Shown here: positions 8,793-16,991 of the stretch, piece after piece
Position numbering within the stretch: position 1 is the stretch's first letter
Layout: each line of letters begins with the position of its first letter
NCBI RefSeq assembly: GCF_009932475.1
Contig: NZ_BJOV01000003.1
Location: 930,001 to 994,000 of the forward strand
Source of the DNA: Gordonia spumicola
GTDB taxonomy: Bacteria; Actinomycetota; Actinomycetes; Mycobacteriales; Mycobacteriaceae
Length of the DNA stretch: 64,000 bases
Reading direction: 5' to 3'
Program-made: the position numbers and the translations under genes
The notes under the pieces: model-generated
Told to the model about the DNA's origin: nothing
The model's database searches: none
The model's input: only the letters and a program-made list of their open reading frames with translations

Positions 8793-10751
8793 ATGACCGC
8801 ATCCCACCCGTCCCCGCCCGTCACCGCGACCGCGGACGAACTCGCCGCAGCCGTCGCCGAAGCGAACATCCCCACCCTGCAGCTCGTGCTGGCACAACTC
8901 ACCGGCGACGACGGATGGCTCACCGGCGACAACACCCCGTCCCGCACCATCGCCCTCAACGACAACGACGACGGCGGCTTCGACGCCGAGCACCAGTCCC
9001 GGATCCGCGCCGCGGTCGTCGATGCGCTCCTCGACATCCGCGACGGCCGTGCCGAAGTCCCGGCCCCGCCGTCGGACGAACGCCTGATCACCATGCTCAG
9101 CCGCTCACTCGGCGAGGAGGTGCCGATCGAGTACAGGCCGCTCATGGCGGAAGAGGGCAACTTCCGTCCACGCGACGCCGTCGCCTGGCACGGGCCGCGC
9201 CCCACGGCGGCCGACGGTCTGCACGTCCTGATCATCGGCGCAGGTGCGTCCGGAATCGCCGCGGCTGTGCAGCTCGACCGCCTGGGGATCGCGTACACGA
9301 TCGTCGAACGGCGCTCCGAGATCGGCGGCGTCTGGCGCGACAACGTCTATCCGGGTGCAGGCGTCGACACCCCCGCGCACCTGTACGCCTACTCGTTCGC
9401 CCCCAACAACTGGTCGCGGTACTACGCCAAACAGCCCGAAGTACTCGCCTACCTGCAACGGATCGCATCCGAGTCGGGCGTGGGCGACCGTGTGCTGCTC
9501 AACACCGAGGTGGAGCGCGTCCGCTGGGACGCCGCCGAGAACGAGTGGGTCGCCGAACTGAGGCATCCTCTCACCGGTGTGACGACCCTGTCCGCGACCG
9601 CGGTCCTCACGTGCGTCGGCACCCTCACCGAACCTTCGGTTCCGACCGTCCCGGGTCACGACGTGTTCGCGGGCGAGCAGTTCCACTCCGCCCGCTGGAA
9701 CACCGACCTCGACCTCGCGGGCAAGCGGGTCGCGATCATCGGGACCGGCGCCACCGCCATGCAGATCGTCCCGGCCATCGCCGACACCGCGGCGCACACC
9801 ACAATCTTCCAACGCACCCCGCAGTGGCTGGTGCCGAACGTCAACTACCTGCGGCAGGTGTCCGGCGGCGTGTCGACGGCGATGGAGCAGATCCCGTTCT
9901 ACGCCGCCTTCTACCGGCAACGGCTCATCTGGCAGTTTCAGGACAAGCTGCTCGCGACCCTCAAGCGTGATCCCTGCTGGGAGCACCCGGAGCGATCGGT
10001 GAACGACCAGAACGACAAGCACCGCCGGTTCTTGACCAAGGCGATGCTCACTCAGCTCGGGGACGACGCTGCCGAACTCGAAGACTCCGTGATCCCCGAC
10101 TACCCGCCCTACAGCAAGCGCATCCTGATGGACAACGAGTGGATCGACACCATCCGCCGCGACGACGTCACCCTGGTCGCCGCGGGCGTGTCAGGGCTGG
10201 ACGAGAGGTCGGTGATCGATTCCACCGGCGCGGCGCATCTCGCCGACGTGATCGTCTACGCGACCGGTTTTCAGGTTCGGAAGATGCTGGCGACGGTCGA
10301 GGTGATCGGCCACGACGGCGTGAGCATCAGGGACGTGTGGGGCGACGACGACGCCAGCGCGTACGTCGGGGTGACGGTCCCCGGCTTCCCCAACTTCTTC
10401 GTCGTCGGCGGCCCCCAGACGACACCCGCACACGGCGGCAGCGCCATCTACATCTCCGAATGCGCGATCGCGTACGCGCTCGGCGCCCTCGTCGAGATGG
10501 CGGAGAACTCGATCGCGTCCATCGACGTTCGTCGAGACGTGTTCACCGACTACAACGCCCGAGTGGACGCCGAGCACGAGACGCTCGTCTGGACTCACCC
10601 CGGCACCACGAACTGGTACCGGAACTCGGCGGGCCGCGTCATATCGGCGCTTCCGTGGCGCGGCGTCGACTACCGCGCGATGACCGAACATCCCGACCTC
10701 GACGACTACATCGTGGTGCCCCGGCACGAGCCCGTGCGGAACGTCGGATGA
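8793..10751 (+). CDS. Baeyer-Villiger monooxygenase, 4-hydroxyacetophenone monooxygenase-like
   Basis: 652 residues. After about 145 N-terminal residues come the first Rossmann motif (GAGASG from residue 149), then the Baeyer-Villiger fingerprint FAGEQFHSARW at 292-302 (pattern FxGxxxHxxxW), then a second dinucleotide site, VAIIGTGATAMQI. The long N-terminal extension resembles 4-hydroxyacetophenone monooxygenase rather than cyclohexanone monooxygenase. The enzyme inserts oxygen next to a ketone, giving an ester or lactone, using NADPH, FAD and O2. I chose the ATG at 8793 (after CGAGGAG); a longer open frame begins inside the operator region. The downstream gene overlaps its stop by ATGA. Confidence 0.9.
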   Translation: MTASHPSPPVTATADELAAAVAEANIPTLQLVLAQLTGDDGWLTGDNTPSRTIALNDNDDGGFDAEHQSRIRAAVVDALLDIRDGRAEVPAPPSDERLITMLSRSLGEEVPIEYRPLMAEEGNFRPRDAVAWHGPRPTAADGLHVLIIGAGASGIAAAVQLDRLGIAYTIVERRSEIGGVWRDNVYPGAGVDTPAHLYAYSFAPNNWSRYYAKQPEVLAYLQRIASESGVGDRVLLNTEVERVRWDAAENEWVAELRHPLTGVTTLSATAVLTCVGTLTEPSVPTVPGHDVFAGEQFHSARWNTDLDLAGKRVAIIGTGATAMQIVPAIADTAAHTTIFQRTPQWLVPNVNYLRQVSGGVSTAMEQIPFYAAFYRQRLIWQFQDKLLATLKRDPCWEHPERSVNDQNDKHRRFLTKAMLTQLGDDAAELEDSVIPDYPPYSKRILMDNEWIDTIRRDDVTLVAAGVSGLDERSVIDSTGAAHLADVIVYATGFQVRKMLATVEVIGHDGVSIRDVWGDDDASAYVGVTVPGFPNFFVVGGPQTTPAHGGSAIYISECAIAYALGALVEMAENSIASIDVRRDVFTDYNARVDAEHETLVWTHPGTTNWYRNSAGRVISALPWRGVDYRAMTEHPDLDDYIVVPRHEPVRNVG

Positions 10752-11072
10752 CCGAGAGCGCGGCCCGACGCACGGTCGGCGACGTGGTGCCCGCCCTCGC
10801 CGACCTCACCGACGACGTCCTGTTCGGGGACGTCTGGAACCGCCCGGGCCTGAGTAGGCGCGATCGGAGTCTGATCACGGTCGCCGCACTGATCGCTCTC
10901 GGGCGCACCGAACAGCTCGGCGCGCACATGTCGATGGCGCTCGACAATGGGGGTGACGGCAGACGAACTCGCCGAACTCGTCACGCACATCGCCTTCTAC
11001 GGCGGCTGGCCGGTCGCCTTCAGCGCGGCGGACGTCTTGCGTACCGCAAAGATCGATCGTCTCACCGGGTGA
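10748..11072 (+). pseudogene. Carboxymuconolactone decarboxylase-like protein, broken by a +1 frameshift
   Basis: Reading starts at the ATG overlapping the BVMO stop (ATGA). The first 67 codons give a CMD-type sequence (LSRRDRSLITVAALIALGR, then LGAHMSMALDNG). Past a run of five G at 10949-10953 the homology continues in the next frame as VTADELAELVTHIAFYGGWP and ends AKIDRLTG at the TGA 11070-11072. One extra G in the homopolymer explains everything. Removing it would give about 107 residues, normal for the family. As written, the frame runs on into the downstream hairpin and the antisense of ku. Sequencing error or a recent mutation are both possible. Its function beside a BVMO is not established. 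Confidence 0.75.
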
Positions 11073-11118
11073 CGGGGGCATTGTGCCCTCGAACCCCGGT
11101 GAGAGAAACGATCTTTGC
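11046..11118. terminator. Nested hairpin between the CMD-like gene and ku
   Basis: Three nested inverted repeats: GCAAAGATCG (11046-11055) with CGATCTTTGC (11109-11118), CTCACCGGG (11061-11069) with CCCGGTGAG (11095-11103), and an inner GGGCA/TGCCC. It lies between convergent genes, so it can end transcription in both directions. The left arm is inside the end of the CMD-like reading frame. Confidence 0.65.
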
Positions 11119-11122
11119 AGTG

Positions 11123-11908
11123 TCAGCCCGCGGCACGGTCTTTGACCGAGGCGCGGAGCGCGGCGAGGAGGTCGGCGACCTCGTCGCCGCCGTCGTCCGA
11201 GCTCGCAGGCTCGGGTTCGACGAACGCCTCGTCGCCGCCCGCCTTCGCCTCGATGAGCTTGGCGAGCTCGATCTGATAGGTGTCCTCGAACTGCGAGGGG
11301 TCGAAGTCGGAGGCCATCGTCTCGATCAGGGACGCCGCCATGTCGAGCTCTGCGTCACGGATCTGGACGTCGGCGCTCTGGAACGCGAAGTCGGGGACAC
11401 GGACCTCGTCCGGCCAGAGCAGGGTCTGCAGCGTCATCACGCCGTCGATCACGCGGAGTGCGGCGAGACGGGTCTTGTTGCGGAGGGTGAAGTTCGCGAT
11501 CGCGAGTCGTTCGGTCCGTTCGAGCGCCTTCGCGAGTAGGACGTACGCCTTGGGCGACTTCGACGACGGTTCCAGGTAGTACGGCTTGTCGAAGTAGATC
11601 GGGTCCACCTGGTCGATGGGCACGAACTCGAGGATCGCGATCTCCGGGCTCCGGGTGACCGGCAGTTGGGAGAGATCGTCTTTGGTGAGGATCACCGGCT
11701 CCCCCGACTCCGACTCGTAGGAGTTGGCGATGTTCGCGAACTCCACCTCGGTGTCGGTGCCTTCGCGGACACGGCGGTAGCGTATGCGGGTGCCGTCGGC
11801 GGCGTCGACCTGATGGGAACTGCGGTCGTGACTCTCCGTCGCGGAATACACCTTGACCGGCACGTTCACCAGGCCAAAGCTCAGATCACCCTTCCAGATC
11901 GAGCGCAT
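11123..11908 (-). CDS. ku: Non-homologous end joining protein Ku
   Basis: 261 residues, starting MRSIWKGDLSFGLVNVPVKVYSATE, here split as MRSIWKGDLSFG and LVNVPVKVYSATE, the hallmark N-terminus of bacterial Ku. The body has IRYRRV, YESESGEPVILTKDDL and IYFDKPYYLEPS as expected. Ku forms a ring-shaped dimer on double-strand DNA ends and recruits LigD. The ATG at 11908 is chosen because Ku homology starts exactly there. The acidic C-terminal tail (EPEPASSDDGGDE) lacks the lysine-rich extension of some mycobacterial Ku proteins. ligD is divergent, 51 bp away, so one short shared promoter region controls both halves of the repair system. Confidence 0.95.
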   Translation of the reverse strand: MRSIWKGDLSFGLVNVPVKVYSATESHDRSSHQVDAADGTRIRYRRVREGTDTEVEFANIANSYESESGEPVILTKDDLSQLPVTRSPEIAILEFVPIDQVDPIYFDKPYYLEPSSKSPKAYVLLAKALERTERLAIANFTLRNKTRLAALRVIDGVMTLQTLLWPDEVRVPDFAFQSADVQIRDAELDMAASLIETMASDFDPSQFEDTYQIELAKLIEAKAGGDEAFVEPEPASSDDGGDEVADLLAALRASVKDRAAG

Positions 11909-11959
11909 GAACCCGATTCTGCCATGCCCCGACGACATCGACAGGAGCATGATTTAGGG

Positions 11960-13888
11960 ATGCCCGGTTCCAAGCTGGAGGTCGACGGCCGCCACATCAC
12001 GATCACCAACCTCGAGAAGGTGATGTATCCGGAGTCGGGCACGCGCAAGTTCGACGTCATCCAATACGTCATCGAGATCGCCGACGCGATGCTCCCGCAC
12101 ATGGCGTCGCGGCCGGTCACGCGCAAACGATGGCCGCACGGCACCGGGTCCGGCCCGTTCTTCGAGAAGGCGTTGCCGCCGGGGACGCCGGACTGGTTGG
12201 CGCGCTTCACCATCGAGCACGCCGAGGGAAAGACGATCTATCCCGTCGCCCGGTCGGCCGCCGACCTGGTGTGGCTGGCGCAGATGGCGGCCCTCGAACT
12301 GCACGTCCCGCAATGGCGGATCGACTTGTCCGGCACCGGGTCGGCCGGGGACGAGTCGCGCCGCACGGATCGTCTGGTCATCGACCTCGATCCCGGGCCT
12401 GACGTGCCCCTGCACCGGTGCGCCGAGGTGGCGATCGCCATCCGGGACGTCCTGTCGGGTGCGGGCATGACGTCGTATCCGGTGACGAGCGGGGGCAAGG
12501 GCGTCCACGTGTACGCCCGCTTCCCGACACCGGTGAAATGCGAGTCGGCGCGGGCCGTCGCCCAGCAGATCGCGACGTCACTGGCGGCGGCGCATCCGAC
12601 GGAGATCACGGCGACGATGGCGAAGGCCGCACGCGCGTCGAAGGTGTTCCTCGATTGGAGTCAGAACACGGCGGCGAAGACGACCCTGGCCCCCTACTCC
12701 CTGCGCGGCAGCGACCGACCGTGGGTCGCGGCGCCGCGGACGTGGGCCGAACTCGCCGATCCGACACTCACCCAGCTCGACTACCGCGAGGTCCTTGACC
12801 GGTACCGCGAATCGGGGGATCTCCTCATCGACCTCGATCCGCCGGTCGACGCCGTCGCCGGGGTGCCCGTCGATCTCGGGGAGTACCGGAAGTCGAAGGC
12901 GTCGCGGCTGCGGTCCGGCGGTCGACGCGCCGAGGGTCCGACGGTGGTGACCGGCGGGTCACGGGGGCCGCGCCCGATGTTGGCAGCCGACGAGGCCGTC
13001 GACGGTCTCACCACCGATGCGTGGGCATTCGAAGGGAAATGGGACGGTTACCGCATCCTCGCACGTCACAGCGGCGGTGACGTCCGTCTGTCGTCGCGAT
13101 CGGGCATCGACATGACAGCCGATTTCCCCGAACTCCGCGAGCTGGGCACGGTCCTGCGTGGATTCGACGTGCTGCTCGACGGCGAGATGGTGGCGATCGA
13201 CGCGACCGGCCGCAGCGACTTCACGCTGCTGGCGTCGCGGCATCATCGCGACGAGGAGTACACGCTGCGGTATCTGGTGTTCGACGTCCTCGAACTCAAC
13301 GGGACCGACCTGACGTCCGCACCGTGGGAACGACGCCGCGAAGTGCTCGACGAGCTGGCCCCTGTCATCACGGCGGCGTCGATCGCCGACGTGCCGCCCC
13401 TGCTCGACGGCCCCGGTGCGGTCGCGGCCGAACTCGCCCGCGCGAACGGCTGGGAGGGCGTCGTCGCGAAGCGTCGTACGTCCACCTACCAGGCGGGCAG
13501 ACGCAGCGCGGACTGGCGTAAGCACAAGAACTGGAACGACATCGAAGTGGTCGTCGGCGGCTTCCGCGCGGGACGCGGAAGCCGGTCCGGTTCCATCGGG
13601 TCGCTGCTGATCGGCCTGCCCGACGAGAACGGTCTCCGCTACATCGGGCGGGTCGGGACCGGTTTCACCGACGCCGACCTCGACGCCCTCCACGAGGAGT
13701 TGAAACCGCTGATCATCGGCCGCAGCCCGTTCATCGGCAGCCTCGACAAGCCCGTCGCGTCGAGCGCCACCTGGGTACTGCCGACGATCGTCGCCGACGT
13801 CCGCTTCATGGACTGGACGTCCACCGGCCACCTCCGCCACCCCAGCTGGCGGGGCGTCCGCCGCGACAAACTGCCCGGCGACCTGTAG
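11960..13888 (+). CDS. ligD: ATP-dependent DNA ligase LigD (polymerase-ligase, no phosphoesterase domain)
   Basis: 642 residues. Residues 1 to about 300 are the polymerase domain, with metal-binding D142-L-D144 in VIDLDPG and the TSGGKGVHVYARF motif. The ligase domain follows directly, with catalytic lysine K360 in FEGKWDGYRI, then LLDGEMVAID and EGVVAKRR motifs, and an OB-fold end. The 3-prime phosphoesterase module (His/Asp-rich, about 150 residues) that lies between or beside these domains in Mycobacterium LigD is missing. The start is the ATG at 11960; the ATG just upstream meets a stop after one codon. With Ku it would fill in and seal broken ends. Confidence 0.93.
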   Translation: MPGSKLEVDGRHITITNLEKVMYPESGTRKFDVIQYVIEIADAMLPHMASRPVTRKRWPHGTGSGPFFEKALPPGTPDWLARFTIEHAEGKTIYPVARSAADLVWLAQMAALELHVPQWRIDLSGTGSAGDESRRTDRLVIDLDPGPDVPLHRCAEVAIAIRDVLSGAGMTSYPVTSGGKGVHVYARFPTPVKCESARAVAQQIATSLAAAHPTEITATMAKAARASKVFLDWSQNTAAKTTLAPYSLRGSDRPWVAAPRTWAELADPTLTQLDYREVLDRYRESGDLLIDLDPPVDAVAGVPVDLGEYRKSKASRLRSGGRRAEGPTVVTGGSRGPRPMLAADEAVDGLTTDAWAFEGKWDGYRILARHSGGDVRLSSRSGIDMTADFPELRELGTVLRGFDVLLDGEMVAIDATGRSDFTLLASRHHRDEEYTLRYLVFDVLELNGTDLTSAPWERRREVLDELAPVITAASIADVPPLLDGPGAVAAELARANGWEGVVAKRRTSTYQAGRRSADWRKHKNWNDIEVVVGGFRAGRGSRSGSIGSLLIGLPDENGLRYIGRVGTGFTDADLDALHEELKPLIIGRSPFIGSLDKPVASSATWVLPTIVADVRFMDWTSTGHLRHPSWRGVRRDKLPGDL

Positions 13889-13923
13889 TCGGTCGGGGAA
13901 CCGACCGTCCCCCTGAACCGCGC

Positions 13924-13936
13924 TAGGGTCGACGCC
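13924..13936 (+). promoter_or_regulatory. Probable -10 box of a leaderless CHAP gene
   Basis: TAGGGT at 13924-13929 is followed by seven bases and then the ATG at 13937, the spacing expected when transcription starts at the initiation codon. No ribosome site is visible. A weak GTCGGT/ACCGAC hairpin at 13888-13905 just upstream may end ligD transcription. Confidence 0.45.
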
Positions 13937-14524
13937 ATGTCGAAAGTGCCACGCGCGGCGTGGATCATGCTGGCCGTGATCGTCGTGCTCGGCGGAGGTT
14001 CGCTGATAGCCGTGCAGACCGGAGCGGCGCAGAGCGTCCTGTCGATGCTCGACGACGACGGTCCCGACTACCCGACGCTCGACACGTCCCGGCTGACCGC
14101 CGCACAGCAGCGCATCGTCGAGGTGACGCATACCGAGTTCGACGCGCAGCCGCCCGGCACGAAGTACTCCGACGGCGTCGACGAGTCGTGGTGCGCCGAC
14201 TTCGTCAGCTGGGTGATGCACTCGTCCGACGTCGTCTACACGAACCCGAACTCCGGCGGCTGGCGCATCCCCGGCGTCGCCACCCTGACCGAGTACTTCC
14301 AGTCACGCGGCGACTTCCGCTCCGCCGACTCCGGCTACCGGCCGAAGCTCGGCGACGTCGTGCTCTACGCCGCCGACAGCAAGTTCGGCCAGCACACGAA
14401 CATCGTCCTCAGGGACGACGACGGCGTCCTCACCACCGTCGGAGGCAACGAGGCGGGCCGGATCCGCATCGGCTCGTTCGCTCCGGCCACCGACGCTGGA
14501 CTCGTCGGATACGGCGTGCTCTGA
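13937..14524 (+). CDS. Membrane-anchored or secreted CHAP-domain protein, copy 1
   Basis: 195 residues. A hydrophobic segment at about 9-28 is a signal anchor or uncleaved signal peptide. From about residue 55 there is a CHAP-type cysteine amidase fold: catalytic cysteine C86 in ESWCADFVSWV and histidine H153 in FGQHTNIVL, with GTKYSDGVDE before the cysteine. CHAP domains usually cut amide bonds in peptidoglycan peptides; here a role in cell-wall turnover is inferred. A closely similar gene follows 34 bp downstream. No SH3 or other wall-binding domain is present, so membrane anchoring probably localises it. Confidence 0.8.
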   Translation: MSKVPRAAWIMLAVIVVLGGGSLIAVQTGAAQSVLSMLDDDGPDYPTLDTSRLTAAQQRIVEVTHTEFDAQPPGTKYSDGVDESWCADFVSWVMHSSDVVYTNPNSGGWRIPGVATLTEYFQSRGDFRSADSGYRPKLGDVVLYAADSKFGQHTNIVLRDDDGVLTTVGGNEAGRIRIGSFAPATDAGLVGYGVL

Positions 14525-14558
14525 CCGCCTTGCACGATTCTCGCTAACGTGGGACGGC

Positions 14559-15176
14559 ATGCAGGCACTCGACGACGCACGCCCGTCTCGCAAGCGCAGA
14601 CGGATCCTGATCTCGCTCGCCGTGATCGCGGTGGTGATCACGTGCGGAACGGTGGTCGCCGTCGAGACCGGGGCCGTCCGGACCGCGAGGGCCTGGCTCG
14701 ACAGCCGCAATCGCGACTACCCGTCGATCGACACCGCGCGACTCACGCCGTTGCAGGCGAGGATCGTCGATGTCACCCGCGCCGAGTTCGGCGCACAGCC
14801 GCCCGGCACGAAGTACTCCGAAGGGGTCGACGAACAGTGGTGCGCCGACTTCGTCAGCTGGGTGATGCGGGCGTCCGGCCGACGGTTCAGCAACCCGAAC
14901 TCGGGGAGTTGGCGCATCCCCGGCGTCTACACGCTCACCGAGTACTTCCAGTCGATCGACGAGTTCGAAGCCGCCGGTTCGGGCTACACGCCGAAGCTCG
15001 GCGATGTGATGCTGTACGACCACGACAGCCCGTTCCGGCAGCACACCAACATCGTGTTGACCGTCGACGCCGACCGCGTGGTCACGACGGTCGGTGGCAA
15101 CGAGTGGGGAGGACACGTGAAGATCAGTCGGTTCGACCTCGACGACCGAGGCCTCGTCGGGATCGGCGTCCTCTAG
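14559..15176 (+). CDS. Membrane-anchored or secreted CHAP-domain protein, copy 2
   Basis: 205 residues, a paralogue of the preceding gene. A basic N-terminus (SRKRRR) precedes a hydrophobic segment at about 16-37. The catalytic cysteine is C95 in EQWCADFVSWVM and the histidine is H162 in FRQHTNIVL. Long segments such as QPPGTKYS, DFVSWVM, WRIPGV and LTEYFQS are shared with copy 1, so this is a tandem duplication that has since diverged, mainly in the N-terminus and the loop after the cysteine. A TAACGT box lies 8 bp before the ATG. Likely function is as for copy 1. Confidence 0.8.
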   Translation: MQALDDARPSRKRRRILISLAVIAVVITCGTVVAVETGAVRTARAWLDSRNRDYPSIDTARLTPLQARIVDVTRAEFGAQPPGTKYSEGVDEQWCADFVSWVMRASGRRFSNPNSGSWRIPGVYTLTEYFQSIDEFEAAGSGYTPKLGDVMLYDHDSPFRQHTNIVLTVDADRVVTTVGGNEWGGHVKISRFDLDDRGLVGIGVL

Positions 15177-15188
15177 GTCCGAACGTCG

Positions 15189-15223
15189 GTGACGTTTTCC
15201 GGCCTGGGACCGGAAAACGTCAC
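15189..15223. terminator. Bidirectional terminator hairpin
   Basis: Perfect 14-bp inverted repeat, GTGACGTTTTCCGG (15189-15202) and CCGGAAAACGTCAC (15210-15223), with a 7-base loop. It lies between the convergent CHAP copy 2 and deazaflavin oxidoreductase genes. The AAAA/TTTT tracts in the stem give some U-richness on both transcripts. Confidence 0.75.
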
Positions 15224-15254
15224 CAAACGTCGCGGGGTGGGCTGAGGCGCCCGG

Positions 15255-15671
15255 TCACTCCAGGATGAACACGGGGATCTGGCGGTCGGTGTTCTTCTGG
15301 TAGTCGGCGTAGGGCGGGTACGCGGCGACGGCCAGCTCCCACCAGTGGGCGCGCTCGTCGCCGCTGATCTCACGGGCGGTCTTCACCGAGACGACGTCAC
15401 CGTCCTGCACCGTGACCTGCGGGTTCGCCTTCACGTTGTGGTACCAGGACGGGTTCTCCGGGGCACCACCCTTCGACGCGACCATCGCGTACTTGCCGTC
15501 CTCCTCCACGCGCATCAGCGGGACGTAGCGCTCCTTGCCCGACTTGGCGCCGAGCGTCGTGAACAGCACCACCTTCATGCCGTTGATGCCGACCCCGTCG
15601 GTGGTGCCGTCGGCGAGGATCTGTTCGGTCTGCTTGCGGACCCACTCGGTGGGGCTCAGTTCGGGACTCAT
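15255..15671 (-). CDS. Ddn-like deazaflavin (F420)-dependent nitroreductase family protein
   Basis: 138 residues. The sequence NGMKVVLFTTLGAKSGKERYVPLM, split here as NGMKVVLFTTLG and AKSGKERYVPLM, then VASKGGAPENPSWYHNVKANP, matches the small split-barrel family that includes Mycobacterium Ddn. These proteins bind F420H2 and reduce quinones or nitro compounds, often at the membrane. Start is the ATG at 15671, where homology begins; the frame is open further upstream without similarity. The gene is alone, read toward the CHAP genes. The physiological substrate cannot be told from sequence. Confidence 0.85.
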   Translation of the reverse strand: MSPELSPTEWVRKQTEQILADGTTDGVGINGMKVVLFTTLGAKSGKERYVPLMRVEEDGKYAMVASKGGAPENPSWYHNVKANPQVTVQDGDVVSVKTAREISGDERAHWWELAVAAYPPYADYQKNTDRQIPVFILE

Positions 15672-15759
15672 GACAACGACGCTAGCGCGATCACGCCGAT
15701 CGTGCCGGGACGGACGCGACCTTTCGAGTCTTCCCACCGGAGTCGTGCGGCGGTCATCT

Positions 15760-16461
15760 TCACACGGGCGTGAACTCGGAGATCTTCCACGAGTCGCCGT
15801 CCTTGAGGAGGTGGACACGCACCCGGCTCCCGTCGAGCCGCGGTCCCTCGAGTTCCTTGCTCGTGGTGGTCTGGTTGACGAACAGGAGCACGGTCACGTC
15901 GTCCGCTTTCGCCGAGACGACGGCCGCCTCGACCACGTCGGCCTTGGTGACGATCGTGTCCCGCTTCGCGGCGGGCTGGATCACGGACGCCCCGAGTTGG
16001 GTGTACTCGTCCAGGAACTTGCCGGTCAGCAGCTTCTTCGCCGACGCAGGGAACGCGTCGTCGATGTTCCGGTAGTCGTAACTGAGGAGCTCCGGGACAT
16101 CCCGGCGAGCGGCGTCGACCGCCGACTGCCCGGCAGCTCGATCGGCAGACGCCGAATCCGCCGTCCACCACACGAACGCGAGGCCGGCCGAACCGGCGAC
16201 GATGACCGCGGCCAGCACAGCGACCACCATCGTCCGCGCACGCCGCGTCAGAGCAGCGGGCCACGACAGGGCTGCGCCCAGACGTCGCACGAGTCCGCGC
16301 CGCCCGGCGTCGGCGTCGGACGCCTCCTCCGCGACCTCGTCGACGGGCGCCCCGGACGGAGCCGTCAGGTCGACTGCCTCTTCACGCAGTTCGGTGTCGT
16401 CCATGCTCGTGTTCTCGTCTCTGTCCGTCGTCTCCGCGGTGACTGTCTCGGTGATCGTCAC
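15760..16461 (-). CDS. Mce-associated membrane protein (Mas), second copy
   Basis: 233 residues, GTG start overlapping the stop of the gene before it (GTGA). A long acidic N-terminal stretch (about 1-60) is followed by one transmembrane segment (about 77-98, VVAVLAAVIVAGSAGLAFVWW) and a periplasmic NTF2-like domain (LLSYDYRNIDDAF, then FVNQTTTSKELEGP, then SWKISEFTPV). This layout is standard for Mce-associated proteins, which sit in the inner membrane and help stabilise Mce transport complexes. It is the last gene of the choD-mce operon. Confidence 0.85.
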   Translation of the reverse strand: MTITETVTAETTDRDENTSMDDTELREEAVDLTAPSGAPVDEVAEEASDADAGRRGLVRRLGAALSWPAALTRRARTMVVAVLAAVIVAGSAGLAFVWWTADSASADRAAGQSAVDAARRDVPELLSYDYRNIDDAFPASAKKLLTGKFLDEYTQLGASVIQPAAKRDTIVTKADVVEAAVVSAKADDVTVLLFVNQTTTSKELEGPRLDGSRVRVHLLKDGDSWKISEFTPV

Positions 16462-16991
16462 GACACGAACTCCACGTTCCCGACCTTCCAGTCGTCGCCG
16501 TGCTTCTCGAGGTCGACGAGCATGCGATACACGCGCTGCTGGCCGTCCGGCGCTTCGGTGTTCTTCACAACCGAACTCACGGCCGCGAGGACCTGCGCGG
16601 AGTCGTCGTCGGCCCGCACGATGCCCGCCTCCTTGACCGCGCCCGTCGATCGGACCTCACCGGAGGCGAGGACCTGCGCGAACGAAGCCGACAGCTGTCC
16701 GAACTGCTGTTGGAACGCCCCCGTCGCCACCGACGAGATCCGATCCAGATCGGCCTTGGAACGCTTGTAGTCCAGACTCACGAGTCCGGCGACGACGTCC
16801 TTCGTCACGTCGAGCACTTCGGCGTCGCGCGCCGAATCCTGCCTGGACTGGTACAGGTCGGCGCCCTTCACGCCGAGCAGCGTGAGAACGACCGCCGCGA
16901 CGGCCGCCAACGCCCATACGAGACCCACGGACCGTCGTCCGCCCCGCGAGTCGGACTCGACGTCTACCACTTGATCAGCAACGACTGCCAT
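16458..16991 (-). CDS. Mce-associated membrane protein (Mas), first copy
   Basis: 177 residues. A short cytoplasmic N-terminus, one transmembrane helix (about 23-45, LVWALAAVAAVVLTLLGVKG), and an NTF2-like domain with LVSLDYKRSKADLDRI and DWKVGNVEFVS. Start is the ATG at 16991 after AAGGGGAA; it overlaps the end of mceF by 28 bp, indicating tight coupling. Function by family: accessory subunit of the Mce lipid importer. The paralogous Mas gene follows with a 4-bp overlap. Confidence 0.85.
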   Translation of the reverse strand: MAVVADQVVDVESDSRGGRRSVGLVWALAAVAAVVLTLLGVKGADLYQSRQDSARDAEVLDVTKDVVAGLVSLDYKRSKADLDRISSVATGAFQQQFGQLSASFAQVLASGEVRSTGAVKEAGIVRADDDSAQVLAAVSSVVKNTEAPDGQQRVYRMLVDLEKHGDDWKVGNVEFVS

